Source of the DNA: Symbiodinium natans
Taxonomy: Eukaryota; Sar; Dinophyceae; Suessiales; Symbiodiniaceae
NCBI GenBank assembly: GCA_905221605.1
Contig: CAJNDS010001891.1
Coordinates: 168,501-232,500, forward strand
Reading direction: 5' to 3'
DNA: 64,000 nucleotides
The translations under genes were made by a program, and so were the position numbers. Below the pieces are notes generated by a model. The model was not told where the DNA came from. It made no database searches and saw only the letters and a list, made by a program, of their open reading frames with translations. The first letter of the stretch is position 1; every line of letters starts with the position of its first letter. Below, piece by piece: positions 39,180 through 49,180 of this stretch.

Positions 39180-39738
39180 AGAACTTACTATGCCAGCAGA
39201 GAGAGCAGGCAGAAGAAGGCTTTCCCTGCAGGATGAAGACACCTAAACCCCAGTCCCTAAACGTCAAGGATCAACCCCCATCCGCAACCACTTGCCCCAG
39301 ACCCTTAAGCCTCCCAGCCCAATATGGGGGTTTCCTAAATTAGGGGTACCTTCTTGGGGTCCCAACCATCCTATTTTCATAAACTCCCATATCCCTTTAA
39401 CCAAGGAAGAATACACCCTAAACCCTAAACTCTAAACCCTCTTAAACCCTGTAGGAATACTTATCATGATCTACACGGCCATCTTCCTTACTGAAGGCTC
39501 TATCTACCTGCCATTGAAGTAGCTCTAAGCCCCAAAAACTGTAGGTAAGTGTGGAATTTCGGGACCCCGAAACCCTAAACCCTAAACCCTAAACCCCAAA
39601 CTCACTGCCAACTTCGCAGAGGGCCCTATACTCTTTAGCCAAGGGGTAGCACTTGTTTCAAGACAAGCCCCGAACCCCAAACCCCAAACCCCAAACCCGA
39701 AACCCTGAAACCCCGAACCCTAAACCCCAAACCCTAAA
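39180..39738. other. Unique spacer and ITRs; no supported gene
   Basis: 39195-39420 unique, with degenerate foldback (GGGGTTTCCTAAATTAGGGG). 39420-39740 CCCTAAA and CCCCAAA units. Confidence 0.5.
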
Positions 39739-39739
39739 C

Positions 39740-39853
39740 CCTATAGCTTGAGGTCGATTGGGTATCGGGCCCCCGAGGTTCCCAGAGGTTCCCGGGCGCC
39801 CGGGCAAAGTCGAATCCCACCAGGATGCTGCGCTGGCGCTGGCGTTTCAGAGC
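39740..39853 (-). CDS. Candidate exon
   Basis: Minus strand: GACGCGAG| acceptor, 38 whole codons (ALKRQRQRSILVGFD, FARAPGNLWEPRGPD, TQSTSSYR), AGG|GTTTAGG donor. Phase 0 at both ends. Read through, it stops at the TAG of the first telomere unit. No family recognised. Confidence 0.55.
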
Positions 39854-39889
39854 CTCGCGTCTGGGTTTCGGGGGGAGGGCTTAGGGGTT

Positions 39890-39990
39890 CGGGGGTAGGG
39901 TTTAGGGTTTAGGGTTTAGGGCATTTTAGGGCTTAGGGCTTAGGGCTTAGGGCTTAGGGTTTAGGGTTTAGGGTTTAGGGTTTAGGGTTG
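39890..39990 (+). repeat. TTTAGGG / CTTAGGG array
   Basis: TTTAGGG units flanking a CTTAGGG block. Confidence 0.9.
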
Positions 39991-40039
39991 AGTTGAGATG
40001 ACTGGGAGTCCCCAGAACCCCCCCCCCACCCCCCTAGAC

Positions 40040-40330
40040 CCATGAGACAAGGGGGGCTAACTGAAAATTCGGGATGCCACGCTGATTTCAGAAATACTGA
40101 GCTCCGTAGATTCACACAACAATGCGGCATGGACTCACTCACCCATGAGCCCACCTCGCGCAGGGCCCTTCGGTCTTCGGGCATGGTGGGCGGGCGCGCT
40201 CGCTGCGCTGCCCAAAAAAAGTCGTGCAAGAGCACGCGGGACTTTAGACGTTGTCAGAGGGCTGTCCCCTAAACAGAAGTGCGCAGATGATTGCAGCATG
40301 CCAATGCAAAGTCTCAAGACTCAAGTGGCC
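40040..40330. other. Unique island open on both strands; coding uncertain
   Basis: Plus reads CHADFRNTELRRFTQ and minus LREVGSWVSESMPHC across the same DNA. GC-rich CGCGCAGGGCCCTTCGG segment in the middle. Bounded right by a CCCTAAA array. Confidence 0.35.
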
Positions 40331-40383
40331 CTAAACCCTAAACCCTAAACCGCAGTTGTGTAAAACCAAAGGGGTATCTGCAC

Positions 40384-40440
40384 ATCCTGCATGCTTTTGC
40401 TGTCGGCGCGTCGAGCACAGCGGGCAAAGTCGTCCAATAA
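40384..40440 (-). CDS. Candidate exon
   Basis: Minus strand open as LLDDFARCARRADSKS, MQD before GTGCAG. No acceptor AG is visible between it and the telomere array, so the 5' limit is uncertain. Confidence 0.35.
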
Positions 40441-40449
40441 TTTTAGGGT

Positions 40450-41320
40450 TTAGGGTTTAGGGTTTAGGGTTTAATAACCAGGGCTCCCAGATTCAAACGT
40501 AGGTTGCAGCCTTTAGTCTACATACTGCATGCTTGAAACCCGCTCGTAAACTTACATTGCGGACTTGCTAGAACGGCTTCGACAGGCCTGTTTACTGTTT
40601 ACACATTCGCGGAGGCAATAATGATCACACCAGCTTTGCCATCGGGAAGGGAGGGCAGGGTTGAACATCAAGGCAGTTGCCCCTATGATCCTTCTGTAGC
40701 TATGCTACAATAACCCCCCAAACCCTATTCTAACTATTAAGGCCCCCTGAACTCGTGGGGCAGCCCTATTCTACCTTTAAGGCCCCCTATATTAGATCCA
40801 TGTCCGCATGTTTTGAATGCAAAGTTTGGAACGCAGATGGGCCTTGTCGATGTGGCACAGCCCGGCAATTTTGGCGGTTTAGGGTTGGGGGTTTAGGGTT
40901 TAGAATTTTCAAGGTGCACGGATGAATGCTCTCTGGTGTGCATATGACCATTCAAGATGTAGCTTCCCCCTCCCCTGCCTGCCCATCTCCCCCCCAGGTG
41001 GACATGGTTGAAACCCTAAACCCTAAACCCTAAACCCTAAACCCTAAACCCAGCATTTACGGTTAAGGACTGCCTGTCGACCCCAGGTGTCGGATGCTGT
41101 TTGCTTCTCTCGTGTAACTTCCTAGACCCAAGAGTAACCCAGCGGAAAAAAGTACCCGTTTGGTTTCAATGGGCTCATAAGGGAACCTAAACCTTAAAAA
41201 AGGGAATAAGGGCCTAGTTCTAGCACACCTGCATGCCTGACCATTTGCAACGCCTGCGTCTGCCAGGCGTCCTGAAAATCCAGCTGGACTTTGGTAGGAT
41301 CGGGCCCGGGGCCGTGGCAT
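40450..41320. other. Unique islands and ITRs
   Basis: 40500-40800 unique with a degenerate repeat (AACCCTATTCTAACTATTAA, CCCTATTCTACCTTTAA). The island at 40812-40877 opens on minus (KIAGLCHIDKAHLR). 40985-41050 CCCTAAA array. 41060-41320 minus open frame (GLLLGLGSYTREANS) without domain. Confidence 0.4.
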
Positions 41321-41326
41321 GGGCGC

Positions 41327-41466
41327 ACTTGAAGGTTCATGGTACTTACTAACCACTTATAACTGTACTTATAACGCTACTTATAATACCCCTAAAGGGC
41401 CTTATAGGGGTTATCCCTATTATAAGCCCAGTTATAAGTGGTTATTAAGTCCCATGAACCTCCAAG
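41327..41466. mobile_element. MITE family C, copy 2
   Basis: CACTTGAAGGTTCATGG left and CCCATGAACCTCCAAG right, with inner arms TAACCACTTATAACTG and AGTTATAAGTGGTTA. Confidence 0.85.
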
Positions 41467-41530
41467 CAGATAGAGTCAACTTCCACAAGCGGGTCCCACC
41501 ACCAGTGGCGGACAGCGTTGAAGGACCCAA
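41467..41530. other. Exon-like island squeezed between two MITEs
   Basis: 64 bp between MITE C and MITE A. Plus reads DRVNFHKRVPPPVAD after CCTCCAAG|; minus reads FNAVRHWWWDPLVEV before CTTGGAG|GTTCAT. Both are protein-like; strand unresolved. Confidence 0.4.
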
Positions 41531-41631
41531 AGAGCCCAATACCCCTCAATCAAGGATTCTAGCCTTAAGTCATTTAAGGGTCCCTGTATGGTTTAAGGTA
41601 TATTCCTTAATTAAGGGGCTTTGGGCTCTCT
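41531..41631. mobile_element. MITE family A, copy 3
   Basis: AGAGCCCAATACCCCTCAAT left, TTAATTAAGGGGCTTTGGGC right. Confidence 0.85.
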
Positions 41632-41975
41632 CGGGAGGGAGGGGGGGCAGCCCAGCATTTTGGGGCTGCCCGCGAAAATCTTTGGCTACGAGGGCTGTCA
41701 GAGATCCTGCAAGCGCAGTCGCAACACATGGGGTTTCCGAACCTGAAGTTTAGGGTTTAGGGTTTAGGGTTTAGGGGTGTAGGATTGAGGGTTTTAGGGG
41801 CTTTAACTGTAGGGTTCAGTACAGGTCCTTGAAGATGAAGCTCAGGGCCTCATCCCGGATGGTTCGGAAACCCCCTTGATCAACCCGAGCCCGAAATAGC
41901 CCCTGCAGTCCCAATACCCCCTTCCCTATACTGCAGGTAATCCCTATAACCCCTATAGAAAACTAGAAGCCCTGT

Positions 41976-42092
41976 ACTTGGAGATTCATTTGGGTAATTG
42001 TAAGCAGGGTTAGAAGTACCCTCAAGACGACCAGTTTTTGGTCCCAAATATGCCAATTACCCGAGTTTTAACTACCCAAATGAACCTCCAAG
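41976..42092. mobile_element. MITE family C, copy 3
   Basis: ACTTGGAGATTCATTTGGGT and ACCCAAATGAACCTCCAAG inverted; inner AATTGTAAGCAGGG and complement-like GAGTTTTAACT. Confidence 0.8.
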
Positions 42093-42310
42093 CGATCATG
42101 TTAGGGAACCCTAGACCCTAAAGCCGTGACCCTTCGTTGCACTGCTGTCCCCGACTTGCTGTGTTGCTTGACCATGCTAAACATAAAGCAACAAATCCCT
42201 AAGCCCTTCAACCCTCAGCTCTCCACCCTAAACCCGTCGGGGTTTGACAAAAACTGAGTTTTTTTCTTAAGGCATCCCTTGAATGCAGCAGCTGAAAGCT
42301 CCGCCCTCAC

Positions 42311-42446
42311 TCGCAGCGGAAGGCCAAATCCACCAGTTGAGGTGCCAAGTCCGCATCTGCGCACGTGAGAAGCACGACGGCCACCTGAACAAAAGACTTG
42401 GTTTTCTGTGGAGCTGATCGATCCTTCTGGAGGCCTAAATCATCAT

Positions 42447-42540
<94 letters not shown>

Positions 42541-42629
42541 AACGAGGCTTCCCTTCCCGCCTCGCCGCTCGAAGAGCGCTTTGCGCAGCTGACGCAGTTG
42601 CCGAGGACTTCTTGGGGCCAAAACTCGAC
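42311..42629 (-). CDS. Two phase-matched exons around a microsatellite intron
   Basis: Exon A 42629-42544 (CGCTTCAG| acceptor; RVLAPRSPRQLRQLRK, ALFERRGGKGSL; CCTC|GTTGTA donor) and exon B 42405-42311 (CTCCACAG| acceptor; KTKSFVQVAVVLLTCA, DADLAPQLVDLAFRC; TGCGA|GTGAGG donor). A ends and B begins at phase 0. The intron (42406-42543, 138 nt) is almost entirely (TAG)n. Exon A is basic, B hydrophobic-helical. No family recognised. Confidence 0.55.
42449..42541. repeat. (CTA)n / (TAG)n microsatellite
   Basis: About thirty CTA units. It gives poly-Thr, poly-Leu and poly-Val frames that are not protein-coding. Lies within the predicted intron above. Confidence 0.95.
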
Positions 42630-42659
42630 CTGAAGCGCGCAAACCCTAAGGGCCTAAGG

Positions 42660-43500
42660 GTTTTGGTGTAGGGTTTAGGGTTTAGGGTTTAGGGTTTAGG
42701 GTTTAGGGTTTAGGGTTTAGGGTTTGGGGTGTAGGGTTAAACCCTATACCCTGCACCCAAAAGCCCTATACCCTAAAACCTCGAGCGCGAAACCCAAAGC
42801 CCCAAAACCCTAAAACCTGAAACCCTAAACCCAAAGGCCAAAACTTGAAACCCGAAACTCCCAAAGCTCTCGACGGCCCTACACCCCGAAGCCCTGAAGC
42901 CTAAAGCCTACTGAAGCGCGCCACTCGGGTCTTCCAAGGCGGGCAGGTTACGCAGGAAAAGGGCCCTTACCACTGCTAAGTTTAGTTGGGGAGCTTCGGG
43001 TTCTCGGGGTTAGCGCCTAGGGTCCCTAGACCAAGTTAAGGCTCCTATAACTCTCAGCCCTTCTCCCCGCAACTCTGCTAAAAACTGGGACCCCCCCTGG
43101 GACCTTCCTGGGACCCCCCTTCCAGCCTCGGCTCATCCTAACCTTCACAGCATCTACGCCAGCTTACAGCAACCCCTAAACCCTAAACCCTAAACCCTAA
43201 ACCCTAAACCCTAAACCCTAAACCCTAAACCCCAAACCCTAAACCCTAAACCCCAAACCCGAAGATACTGAGCTTCCGGCTCCCATGGCAAGGGCCGCTG
43301 CATAGCTGGCTGCAGAAGCTGCGCCAGCAAAAAGCCTTCTCAACAAGGGACACAGAAACCCACAGACCCAAAGACCCTTTTAGGGTTTAGGGCTTAGGGT
43401 TTAGGGTCTAGGGTCGAGGGTTTAGGGTTTAGGGTTTCGGGACCCTATAAGCCCTATAAACCCTATAAACCCTATAAACCCTATACACCCTGAATCCGAA
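42660..43500. repeat. ITR-rich region
   Basis: TTTAGGG array 42662-42735; degenerate CCCGAAAC/CCCTAAA 42740-42910; unique 42915-43165; CCCTAAA array 43170-43262; CCCTATAAA block 43443-43490. No gene is supported. Confidence 0.75.
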
Positions 43501-43971
43501 ATCCTGAACGCTAAAACCTGCAATTTTCAGGAATCGACCCGATTAAGTGGTCCATGGGGAAGACGTTCGCAGTCCTTAATTCAGGAATATGGGTTTTGGG
43601 TTTAGGGTTTAGGGCTTAGGGTTTAGCGTGTAAATTCTAGGAGGAGTGCCGCAAAGCGACTTCGGGCATTCCCGAAGCAGGGGCCACTCGAGTCCCTGTG
43701 CTGACATAAAGAAAGCAAACCCTAAACCACAAGGGTTTAGGGTTTAGGGTTTAGGGCTACCTAAACCCTGAATGCTCCAAGCGTCAACTCCCTGTGCACA
43801 TGTTTATAAGTATTTCCCAAGATACCCGTAATATACAGCGACCCAAAAGCGCCAGCTATTTTCGGAACCCCCCCTTATACTTCTTGGAAGAGGCCTTGAA
43901 ATTAGATGAGGATCCCTGTTACAATTTCTGCAAGATTCCCCGAATTAAGAATATCGGAATCTCTAGGTGTC

Positions 43972-44067
43972 CTACCCAGATATTCCCAAACACAGTTAGG
44001 GGATGATATGTTTGCCTGAATTAACGGCCTCATCCTTAATCACGCTATCTTGGAATATCTGGGTAAG
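43972..44067. mobile_element. Foldback element, family L
   Basis: CTACCCAGATATTCCCA and TGGAATATCTGGGTAAG are inverted ends; GGATGA/TCATCC also pair internally. Confidence 0.65.
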
Positions 44068-44371
44068 ACCAAAAAGGTTTTCTGGTTTTTGGTGCAAGCT
44101 GTTCATCGATCGCGATCTGAGGTTTCTGGCAAACGCGCCCCAAACCCCAAACCCTAGACAGACCCACATCCTCCATAAATGCAACGAAACTGAAACCACA
44201 AAATAAACCCACACTGCCATGAAAAAAACACTGCCATGAAAGAGTCTTTCACAAACCCTAAATTCCAAACCTTGAAACCTAAACATAAACCGTAAACCCC
44301 TTCAAACCTAAAACCCCCATACCTTCAAACCTGTCAACCTTACGTCCTCTAAATCTGAAGCCCTATAAACT

Positions 44372-44483
44372 GGGATGTTCCCCTTATACTAGCAGTCCGA
44401 TGATAATAGGAGGTCCCACAACGGACAGTCCTCAGGAATTATAGTAGGGGGTCCTATAATCCCTATTAAGGACTGTTATCCCA
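44372..44483. mobile_element. MITE family E, copy 2
   Basis: GGGATGTTCCCCTTATACTA left; CTATTAAGGACTGTTATCCC right. Internal duplicated GACAGTCC. Confidence 0.75.
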
Positions 44484-44557
44484 ACCCTAAACCCTAAACC
44501 CTAAACCCCTGAACCCTAAACCCTAAACCCCTAAACCCTAAACCCCATGCCGCAAAG

Positions 44558-44619
44558 GAGCTCTGACTCTCGTAGGGCGCTGCTGTTAGCCAGGCAGACC
44601 TTGCGCGACGCGGCTTTAG
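44558..44619 (+). CDS. Candidate exon, strand uncertain
   Basis: CCGCAAAG| acceptor, SSDSRRALLLARQTLRDAAL, TTTAG|GTCGAC donor. Minus alternative: SMLSRPKAASRKVCL. CCCTAAA on the left, TTTAGGG on the right. Confidence 0.35.
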
Positions 44620-44685
44620 GTCGACTCAGCATGCTACCCATTGAGCCCTTCGGGTTTAGGGTTTAGGGTTTAGGGTTTAGGGTTT

Positions 44686-45338
44686 TGTGCTTCGTGCTAA
44701 GCATCCCTATATGGCTTAAGGCATATTCTTTGATTAAGGGGTTTTGGGCTCTCTGGGTACAGGGATATACTTGCCAAGTTTGGAGTTTCAATCCAACCCT
44801 GCGAGGTGACTGCATACTGTGGAGGAGCTGAGCAACCATCTATACCTAAACACGAAGTCAAATAAGACCCATAAGCCTTCTGATCTCTAAGACTCTAAAC
44901 CCCGAAAACCCCTAAGACCCGAAGTTCGCAGAGTCTAGGCTTTAGGATTCAGAGGCTTTGGGTTTCGGGTGGCTTCGGGTATGATCAACCCTGAGCTCGA
45001 GGTTCTGAAGTCTGCAACCCCCCCCCCCCAACTTAGTTGCTGAGTTCATAAGCCCCAGCCAAAAAGTGCACACTTTCAGTTCCTATAGGGGATTAGAGTA
45101 GCCCCCCCAAAAGCGTAAAAAAGGTGCACTCTGTCAGCTACTAGGCCACACATAAGCCTTGAATTTGGGGGTCTGTATGTACTTGTCATATGCCCGATAT
45201 GCACATGTAGAAACAACAGGTAGATGTGTGTATGTATATACGTACCTAGCTATCCACACCTGAAAGGGTGCCTACATTCGCCCCCAACATGGGCCAAGGG
45301 CCAAGGTCAGTCAGAAGGCCAATTATTGCCGATACATC
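44686..45338. other. MITE A fragment, homopolymers, unique spacer
   Basis: 44690-44758 is the right half of MITE A (TTTGATTAAGGGGTTTTGGG), truncated next to a TTTAGGG array. 44900-45010 degenerate; C10 at 45021; remainder unique. Confidence 0.5.
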
Positions 45339-45347
45339 CTAGAACAC

Positions 45348-45468
45348 CTGCGTGCTGGAGTGCACAGGCTCAGTCCCCGCTTTTTCTTCCACATGCGCGC
45401 CAAAAACCTCCTCCTCCTTGGCCTCCTCCTCAAGTGTCCAGGAGAACTGAGCCGGAAAGTCTCCCGCT
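45348..45468 (-). CDS. Candidate exon, strongly acidic
   Basis: Minus strand: CCTGAAAG| acceptor, 40 codons (DFPAQFSWTLEEEAKEE, VFGAHVEEKAGTEPV, HSSTQ), ACGCAG|GTGTTC donor. The plus strand reads proline-rich and is less natural. No family recognised. Confidence 0.55.
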
Positions 45469-45469
45469 C

Positions 45470-46195
45470 TTTCAGGGTTTATCAGTGTACCCTTGTACAT
45501 TGGTGAGGCCTCTTGTCCCTACGCGGCCTCACGGCCTGCGCCGTCGGGACAAACACAGGATCACCAAACGTGTTTAGGGCGCTCTTGCTCTTTCCCTGCT
45601 GCCATGTCTTAGACTGCCTTTTTAACCATCGCAACTAGGCTCCTTCCTAAACCCTTATTCAACCCTAAATTAACCCTAAACCCTAAACAGCAAAAATAAT
45701 CTGCTGTCGTTGCCATGGGAAGGCCTCACTCGGCGCTGGGCCCCTCTCACATCTCGGTGTCCACCAGTCTGGGCTTAGAGCGCCTCGACCAGGCCGCCCA
45801 CCTGGAGAGCCTTCTTGTTCAGGATGTTCCTTGCATGGCAGGGGTTTAGGGTTTAGGATTTAGGGTTTCGGATTTAGGGTTAGAGTTTGGGGCAAAGGGT
45901 TTGGAGGTCAGGAGTTTTGACGGGAAAGGGGATTGGGATGTCCTTGCATGAGTGTGCGGGTCTGGGGTTTCCCTACCGCGACCCAGGAATACCTTGAGGA
46001 GGGACCTAAACCCTAAACCCTAAACCCTAAACCCCAAACCCTAAACCCCTAAAACCCCACAGTAAACCCTTTACCCTAAACCTTGAAGAGGGGGGCCGGA
46101 GGTCGAACTCAAGAACCCAGGCAAAACCCCAGAGGCCCCGAACCCCAGAGGCCCCGGAACACTAAAGACGGGGGGTCCCCTAAACCCCACTTGTT
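45470..46195. other. Islands and ITRs; possible minor exons
   Basis: 45720-45838 is open on both strands (plus ISVSTSLGLERLDQA, minus NILNKKALQVGGLVEAL). 45840-45900 degenerate TTTAGGG. 45955-46003 plus VWGFPTATQEYLEE. 46087-46166 minus WGFAWVLEFDLRPPSS before AG|GTTTAGGG, with a 16-bp tandem (CCCCAGAGGCCCCG). Confidence 0.4.
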
Positions 46196-46276
46196 AGGGT
46201 TTAGGGTTTAGGGTTTAGGGTTTAGGGTTTAGGGTTTAGGGTTTAGGGTTTAGGGTTTAGGGTTTAGGGTTTAACC
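46196..46276 (+). repeat. Pure TTTAGGG array truncating a MITE C copy
   Basis: Eleven TTTAGGG units joining directly to AACCCACTTATAAGCC..CACCATGAACCTCAAAG (to 46353), which is only the right part of MITE C. The left part is missing. Confidence 0.85.
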
Positions 46277-46499
46277 CACTTATAAGCCCCTTAAGTGCCC
46301 TAACTATATTATAAGTACAGTTAGAAGTGGTTAATAAGCACCATGAACCTCAAAGCAGCCCTAGACCCTGAACCTCTAGCGCCTAGACGCACCCTAATAC
46401 AGATGCCAAAAAAAGGAGCTGGAACCGGAACCCCGCCCTCCCCGCCCTCCCCCCCCCCCCCCCCTCATATCTATCGGATTGCAAAAGACGTTCGTGCAG

Positions 46500-46590
46500 G
46501 CTTAGGGTTTAGGGCTTAGGGTTTAGGGTTTAGGGTTTAGGGTTTAGGGTTTCGGGTTTAGGGGGGTTTAGGGTTTAGGGTTTAGGGCCA
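46500..46590 (+). repeat. TTTAGGG array after a poly-C tract
   Basis: Preceded by CCCTCCCCGCCCTCCC and a C15 run (46450-46464). Confidence 0.85.
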
Positions 46591-46792
46591 TAAGGTACGT
46601 GGCCTAGGGTTTATCGATTGAGTAAACTTTAGATTCGTTATTCATGCTCTGGGATTCTCTGGGTGGGTTTCACAACCACACTGCTTGACTTTTGAATGCC
46701 TGGACTTGAGATGCTGAACACTAAGCCCTATAGCCCCAAACCCTATAGCCCTAAACCCTAAACCCTAAACCCAGGCAGCCGCGTCACTTCAG

Positions 46793-46840
46793 CGTGAGGT
46801 CGACGCCATGGCTCGGGGCATCCAGGGTCACTGGGTCGAC
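46793..46840 (+). CDS. Candidate short exon, strand uncertain
   Basis: CGTCACTTCAG| acceptor, 16 whole codons REVDAMARGIQGHWVD, GTCGAC|GTAGCC donor. Minus alternative: KPGYVDPVTLDAPSH. Confidence 0.4.
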
Positions 46841-47126
46841 GTAGCCTGGCTTGCGGTTTAGGGTTTAGGGTTTAGGGTTTAGGGTTTTGGTTTTGGGGTT
46901 TAGGGTTTAGGGTTTAGGGTTTAATGGAAGAGCCTAAATATGTGCCACTATCATCCCCTCGTCGTCCCTATGGAAAACAGGATATGATTGACCTAACCCA
47001 GTAATCTCCTACTACCCAGAGACCCAATTACCCTCAACTAGGACATGCTCTTTGGAGGGCCCTAAACCCTAAACCCTAAACCCTAAACCCTAAACCCTAA
47101 ACCCTAAACCCTGAACACTCAAACAA

Positions 47127-47266
47127 AGTTACATGGTCCCTTAGTAAGTATGGGCCCTGGGGCTTGGTTATGGGTACATACGGGGCGTTTAAGGGTTTAG
47201 GGTTTAGGGTTTGGGGTTTGGGGTTTATTAGGGTTTAGGGTTCCCCAATTAAGGGACCATGTAGCC
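47127..47266. mobile_element. Foldback element interrupted by a telomere array
   Basis: TACATGGTCCCTTAGT (47130-) and ATTAAGGGACCATGTA (to about 47262) are inverted ends; between them lies a TTTAGGG/TTTGGGG array (about 47188-47242). Confidence 0.65.
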
Positions 47267-47299
47267 ACCCCCAAGAGTAATTACTAGGTCCCAGTCACC

Positions 47300-47440
47300 T
47301 AGGGGAACAATCGGGTGGCAGTGCTTGAACCTAAATTACGTGAACAAATGGGCAATAAGTCAGGGATGTTGCTCAGTCCGTATTCGCGGTGTATCAAGGG
47401 CTCTTTGGGAACAACAAAGCTGCAACACAACCCCCCCCCC
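47300..47440. other. Island open on both strands
   Basis: Plus reads VAVLEPKLREQMGNKS; minus reads KEPLIHREYGLSNIP then DLLPICS before GTAATT. A C13 tract lies at 47430. Coding on one strand is likely but unresolved. Confidence 0.4.
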
Positions 47441-47557
47441 CCCGCCCAAACTAAGTCTTCCCCAAATGCCCTAAACCCGAAGCCCTCAACCCAAAACAAA
47501 AGGGGTTCAGGTGCAGGATTCCAAGATTCAGGCTTTAGGGGTGCAGGGTTACGCTAC

Positions 47558-47657
47558 TGTGGAGTAGACCTGAAAAAAAGTATATACTTTTTAGGTATTA
47601 AGTAGCTATAATAGGAACCCAGAACCAACAAAAAGCATTAAAGTGCAGTACTCGGAA
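47558..47657. mobile_element. MITE family I, copy 2
   Basis: GTGGAGTAGACCTGAAA left, GCAGTACTCGGAAACCC right; core AAAGTATATACTTTTTAGG shared with 26311-26409. Confidence 0.8.
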
Positions 47658-47659
47658 AC

Positions 47660-47785
47660 CCAGGTTAGCTTCGGGTTGAGGGCTCCAAGTTTCGAGTCTT
47701 TCCCTTCCGAGTCTTGCCAGGTAGCCCCACTCGATCTTGAAGCCGCTGATGAGGTTGCCATCCACTTCCTGCTGGGCAGTGGGAG
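47660..47785 (-). CDS. Candidate exon abutting MITE I
   Basis: Minus strand: TAGGGAAG| acceptor following a CCCTAAA-derived array, 126 bases (TAQQEVDGNLISGFK, EWGYLARLGRERLE), CTGG|GTTTCC donor at the MITE edge. Natural residue mix; no family recognised. Confidence 0.55.
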
Positions 47786-47860
47786 CTTCCCTACACCCTA
47801 AACCCTAAACCCTAAACCCTAAACCCTAAACCCTAAACCCTAAACCCTAGGGGCTAGGGC

Positions 47861-47974
47861 TTGGAGATTTCGGAGGGTATTGGTGAGAGGGAAGTCGATG
47901 AGAAGACTCGAGAGGTCTTCGGCAGGGTCTTGACGCCCATGCCATCCCAACGAGTTTTCGGGTTTATCGGGTGC
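47861..47974 (-). CDS. Candidate exon, strand uncertain
   Basis: Minus: ACTTTTAAG| acceptor, 38 whole codons (GWHGRQDPAEDLSSL, IDFPLTNTLRNLQ), CCAA|GC donor. Plus is equally good: GEREVDEKTREVFGR to TACAGG|GTAAAG. Confidence 0.4.
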
Positions 47975-48107
47975 CTTAAAAGTTATTACAGGGTAAAGGG
48001 TTTAGGATTTCGGATTTAGGGTTCAGAGTTTAGGGTTTGGAGTTTAGGGTTTAGGGTTAGGGATGTACGGCTAAAGCTTGCTGCAAAAATCACTGCAGGT
48101 GTCTCAC

Positions 48108-48207
48108 AAGTCACTGCATCGGGCTGCCTCGATGAGTTTGATGCTGTCCGTCTCGCACTTCACCTTCATCTTCTCAATGATCTTGTTCTTCTGCTCCTCC
48201 GAGAGAC
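48108..48207 (-). CDS. Candidate exon with consensus donor
   Basis: Minus strand: CTAAACCAAAG| acceptor at the end of a telomere array, 100 bases (SEEQKNKIIEKMKVK, CETDSIKLIEAARCS), GACTT|GTGAGA donor. A charged amphipathic helix is evident. One of the best single islands. Confidence 0.6.
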
Positions 48208-48374
48208 CTTTGGTTTAGGGTTTAGGGTTTGGGGCTTGGGGTTTAGGGTTTAGGGTTGAGGGTAGTTTGCAAGGTTACGCCCAAACGCAAGCCCCCATCG
48301 GGCAAACGCACACACCTAAACTCCCTAATCCCTGCACCCCTCAAACCCTAAACCCGAAACCCTATAAACCCTAG

Positions 48375-48650
48375 ACTTGCTCAACAGGTACCTAAGTAGG
48401 GTTGTAAGTATAGCTACTATACCTAATATAATCCAACTTATAACTACGCATGAACCTTCAAGTGGTAGCCCTAAACCCTAAACCCTAAACCCCAAACCCT
48501 AGATCCTCAACCCTAAAGGGTGGCATGCTTGCGCCAGGCCACGCACGGCAGAAGTGACCTTCACCGGGGCCACGGATTCCTCTCTTGCATGGCAGGTTTC
48601 CCCCTAAACCCTAAACCCTGAACCCTAAACCCTAAACCCTAAACCCCTGA
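48375..48650. other. MITE C remnant, ITRs and a possible exon
   Basis: 48375-48462 is a right-end MITE C copy (CGCATGAACCTTCAAG). 48531-48583 opens on minus as ESVAPVKVTSAVRGL after CATGCAAG|. ITRs at 48470 and 48605. Confidence 0.45.
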
Positions 48651-48747
48651 AACTCCAATACCACTTCATTAAGGGATTTTCCTTAAAATTGTCTTAGGGT
48701 TTTCTTGCAATATTCCTTATCATTCAAGAGTATTGGAGTCTCTGGGT
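48651..48747. mobile_element. MITE family A, copy 4
   Basis: AACTCCAATACCACTTCATT left, AAGAGTATTGGAGTCTCTGG right. Confidence 0.8.
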
Positions 48748-48835
48748 AGGGTTCAGGGTTTGTGAGATTAGAGTGTTAGGGTCTTTGGGTTTAGGGCATA
48801 GGGTTCAGGATTTGTGGTTTTGGCTTTGGGGTTCC

Positions 48836-48903
48836 AAGCCCAATACCCCTTATTGAAGCAATATACCTTAAATCATACTAAGGCTCCCTTTAGTTTAAGG
48901 TTT
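48836..48903. mobile_element. MITE family A, truncated by a telomere array
   Basis: AAGCCCAATACCCCTTATTG left end present; the right end is replaced at TTTAAGG by TTTAGGG-type units, a junction with shared bases. Confidence 0.65.
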
Positions 48904-48945
48904 AGGGTGTACGGTTTAGGGTTAACCCTAAACCCTATACCCGAA

Positions 48946-49046
48946 TCAGGAGTCCGTGAAGTATGCGCTCTGCACGTACTCGAGGCAGATGGCCTTCAAT
49001 CCTCTGAGGCGCATCTTCCTCGGAACGCCGCAGAAGGGGCATCGGT
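48946..49046 (-). CDS. Candidate terminal exon
   Basis: Minus strand: AAACCCTAG| acceptor made by the array itself, then CPFCGVPRKMRLRGLK, CLEYVQSAYFTDS and TGA. CxxC motif present. An internal donor is possible at GAGTAC|GTGCAG. Confidence 0.55.
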
Positions 49047-49180
49047 CTAGGGTTTAGGGTTTAAGGCTTGGGGTTCAGGGTTTAGGGTTTAGGGTTTAGG
49101 GTCGGGTCCCACATAAGATCCTCTGCAAAGGCAGCGCCTAGCCAGTTATTATGACATTCCACGGAGACGAGATGCCCTGT

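Noticed and set aside
42307-42642. Continuous minus frame with poly-valine, and plus poly-Thr/poly-Leu frames
   Set aside because: The middle is (TAG)n; splice sites on both sides make an intron a better explanation, and only the ends were kept as exons.
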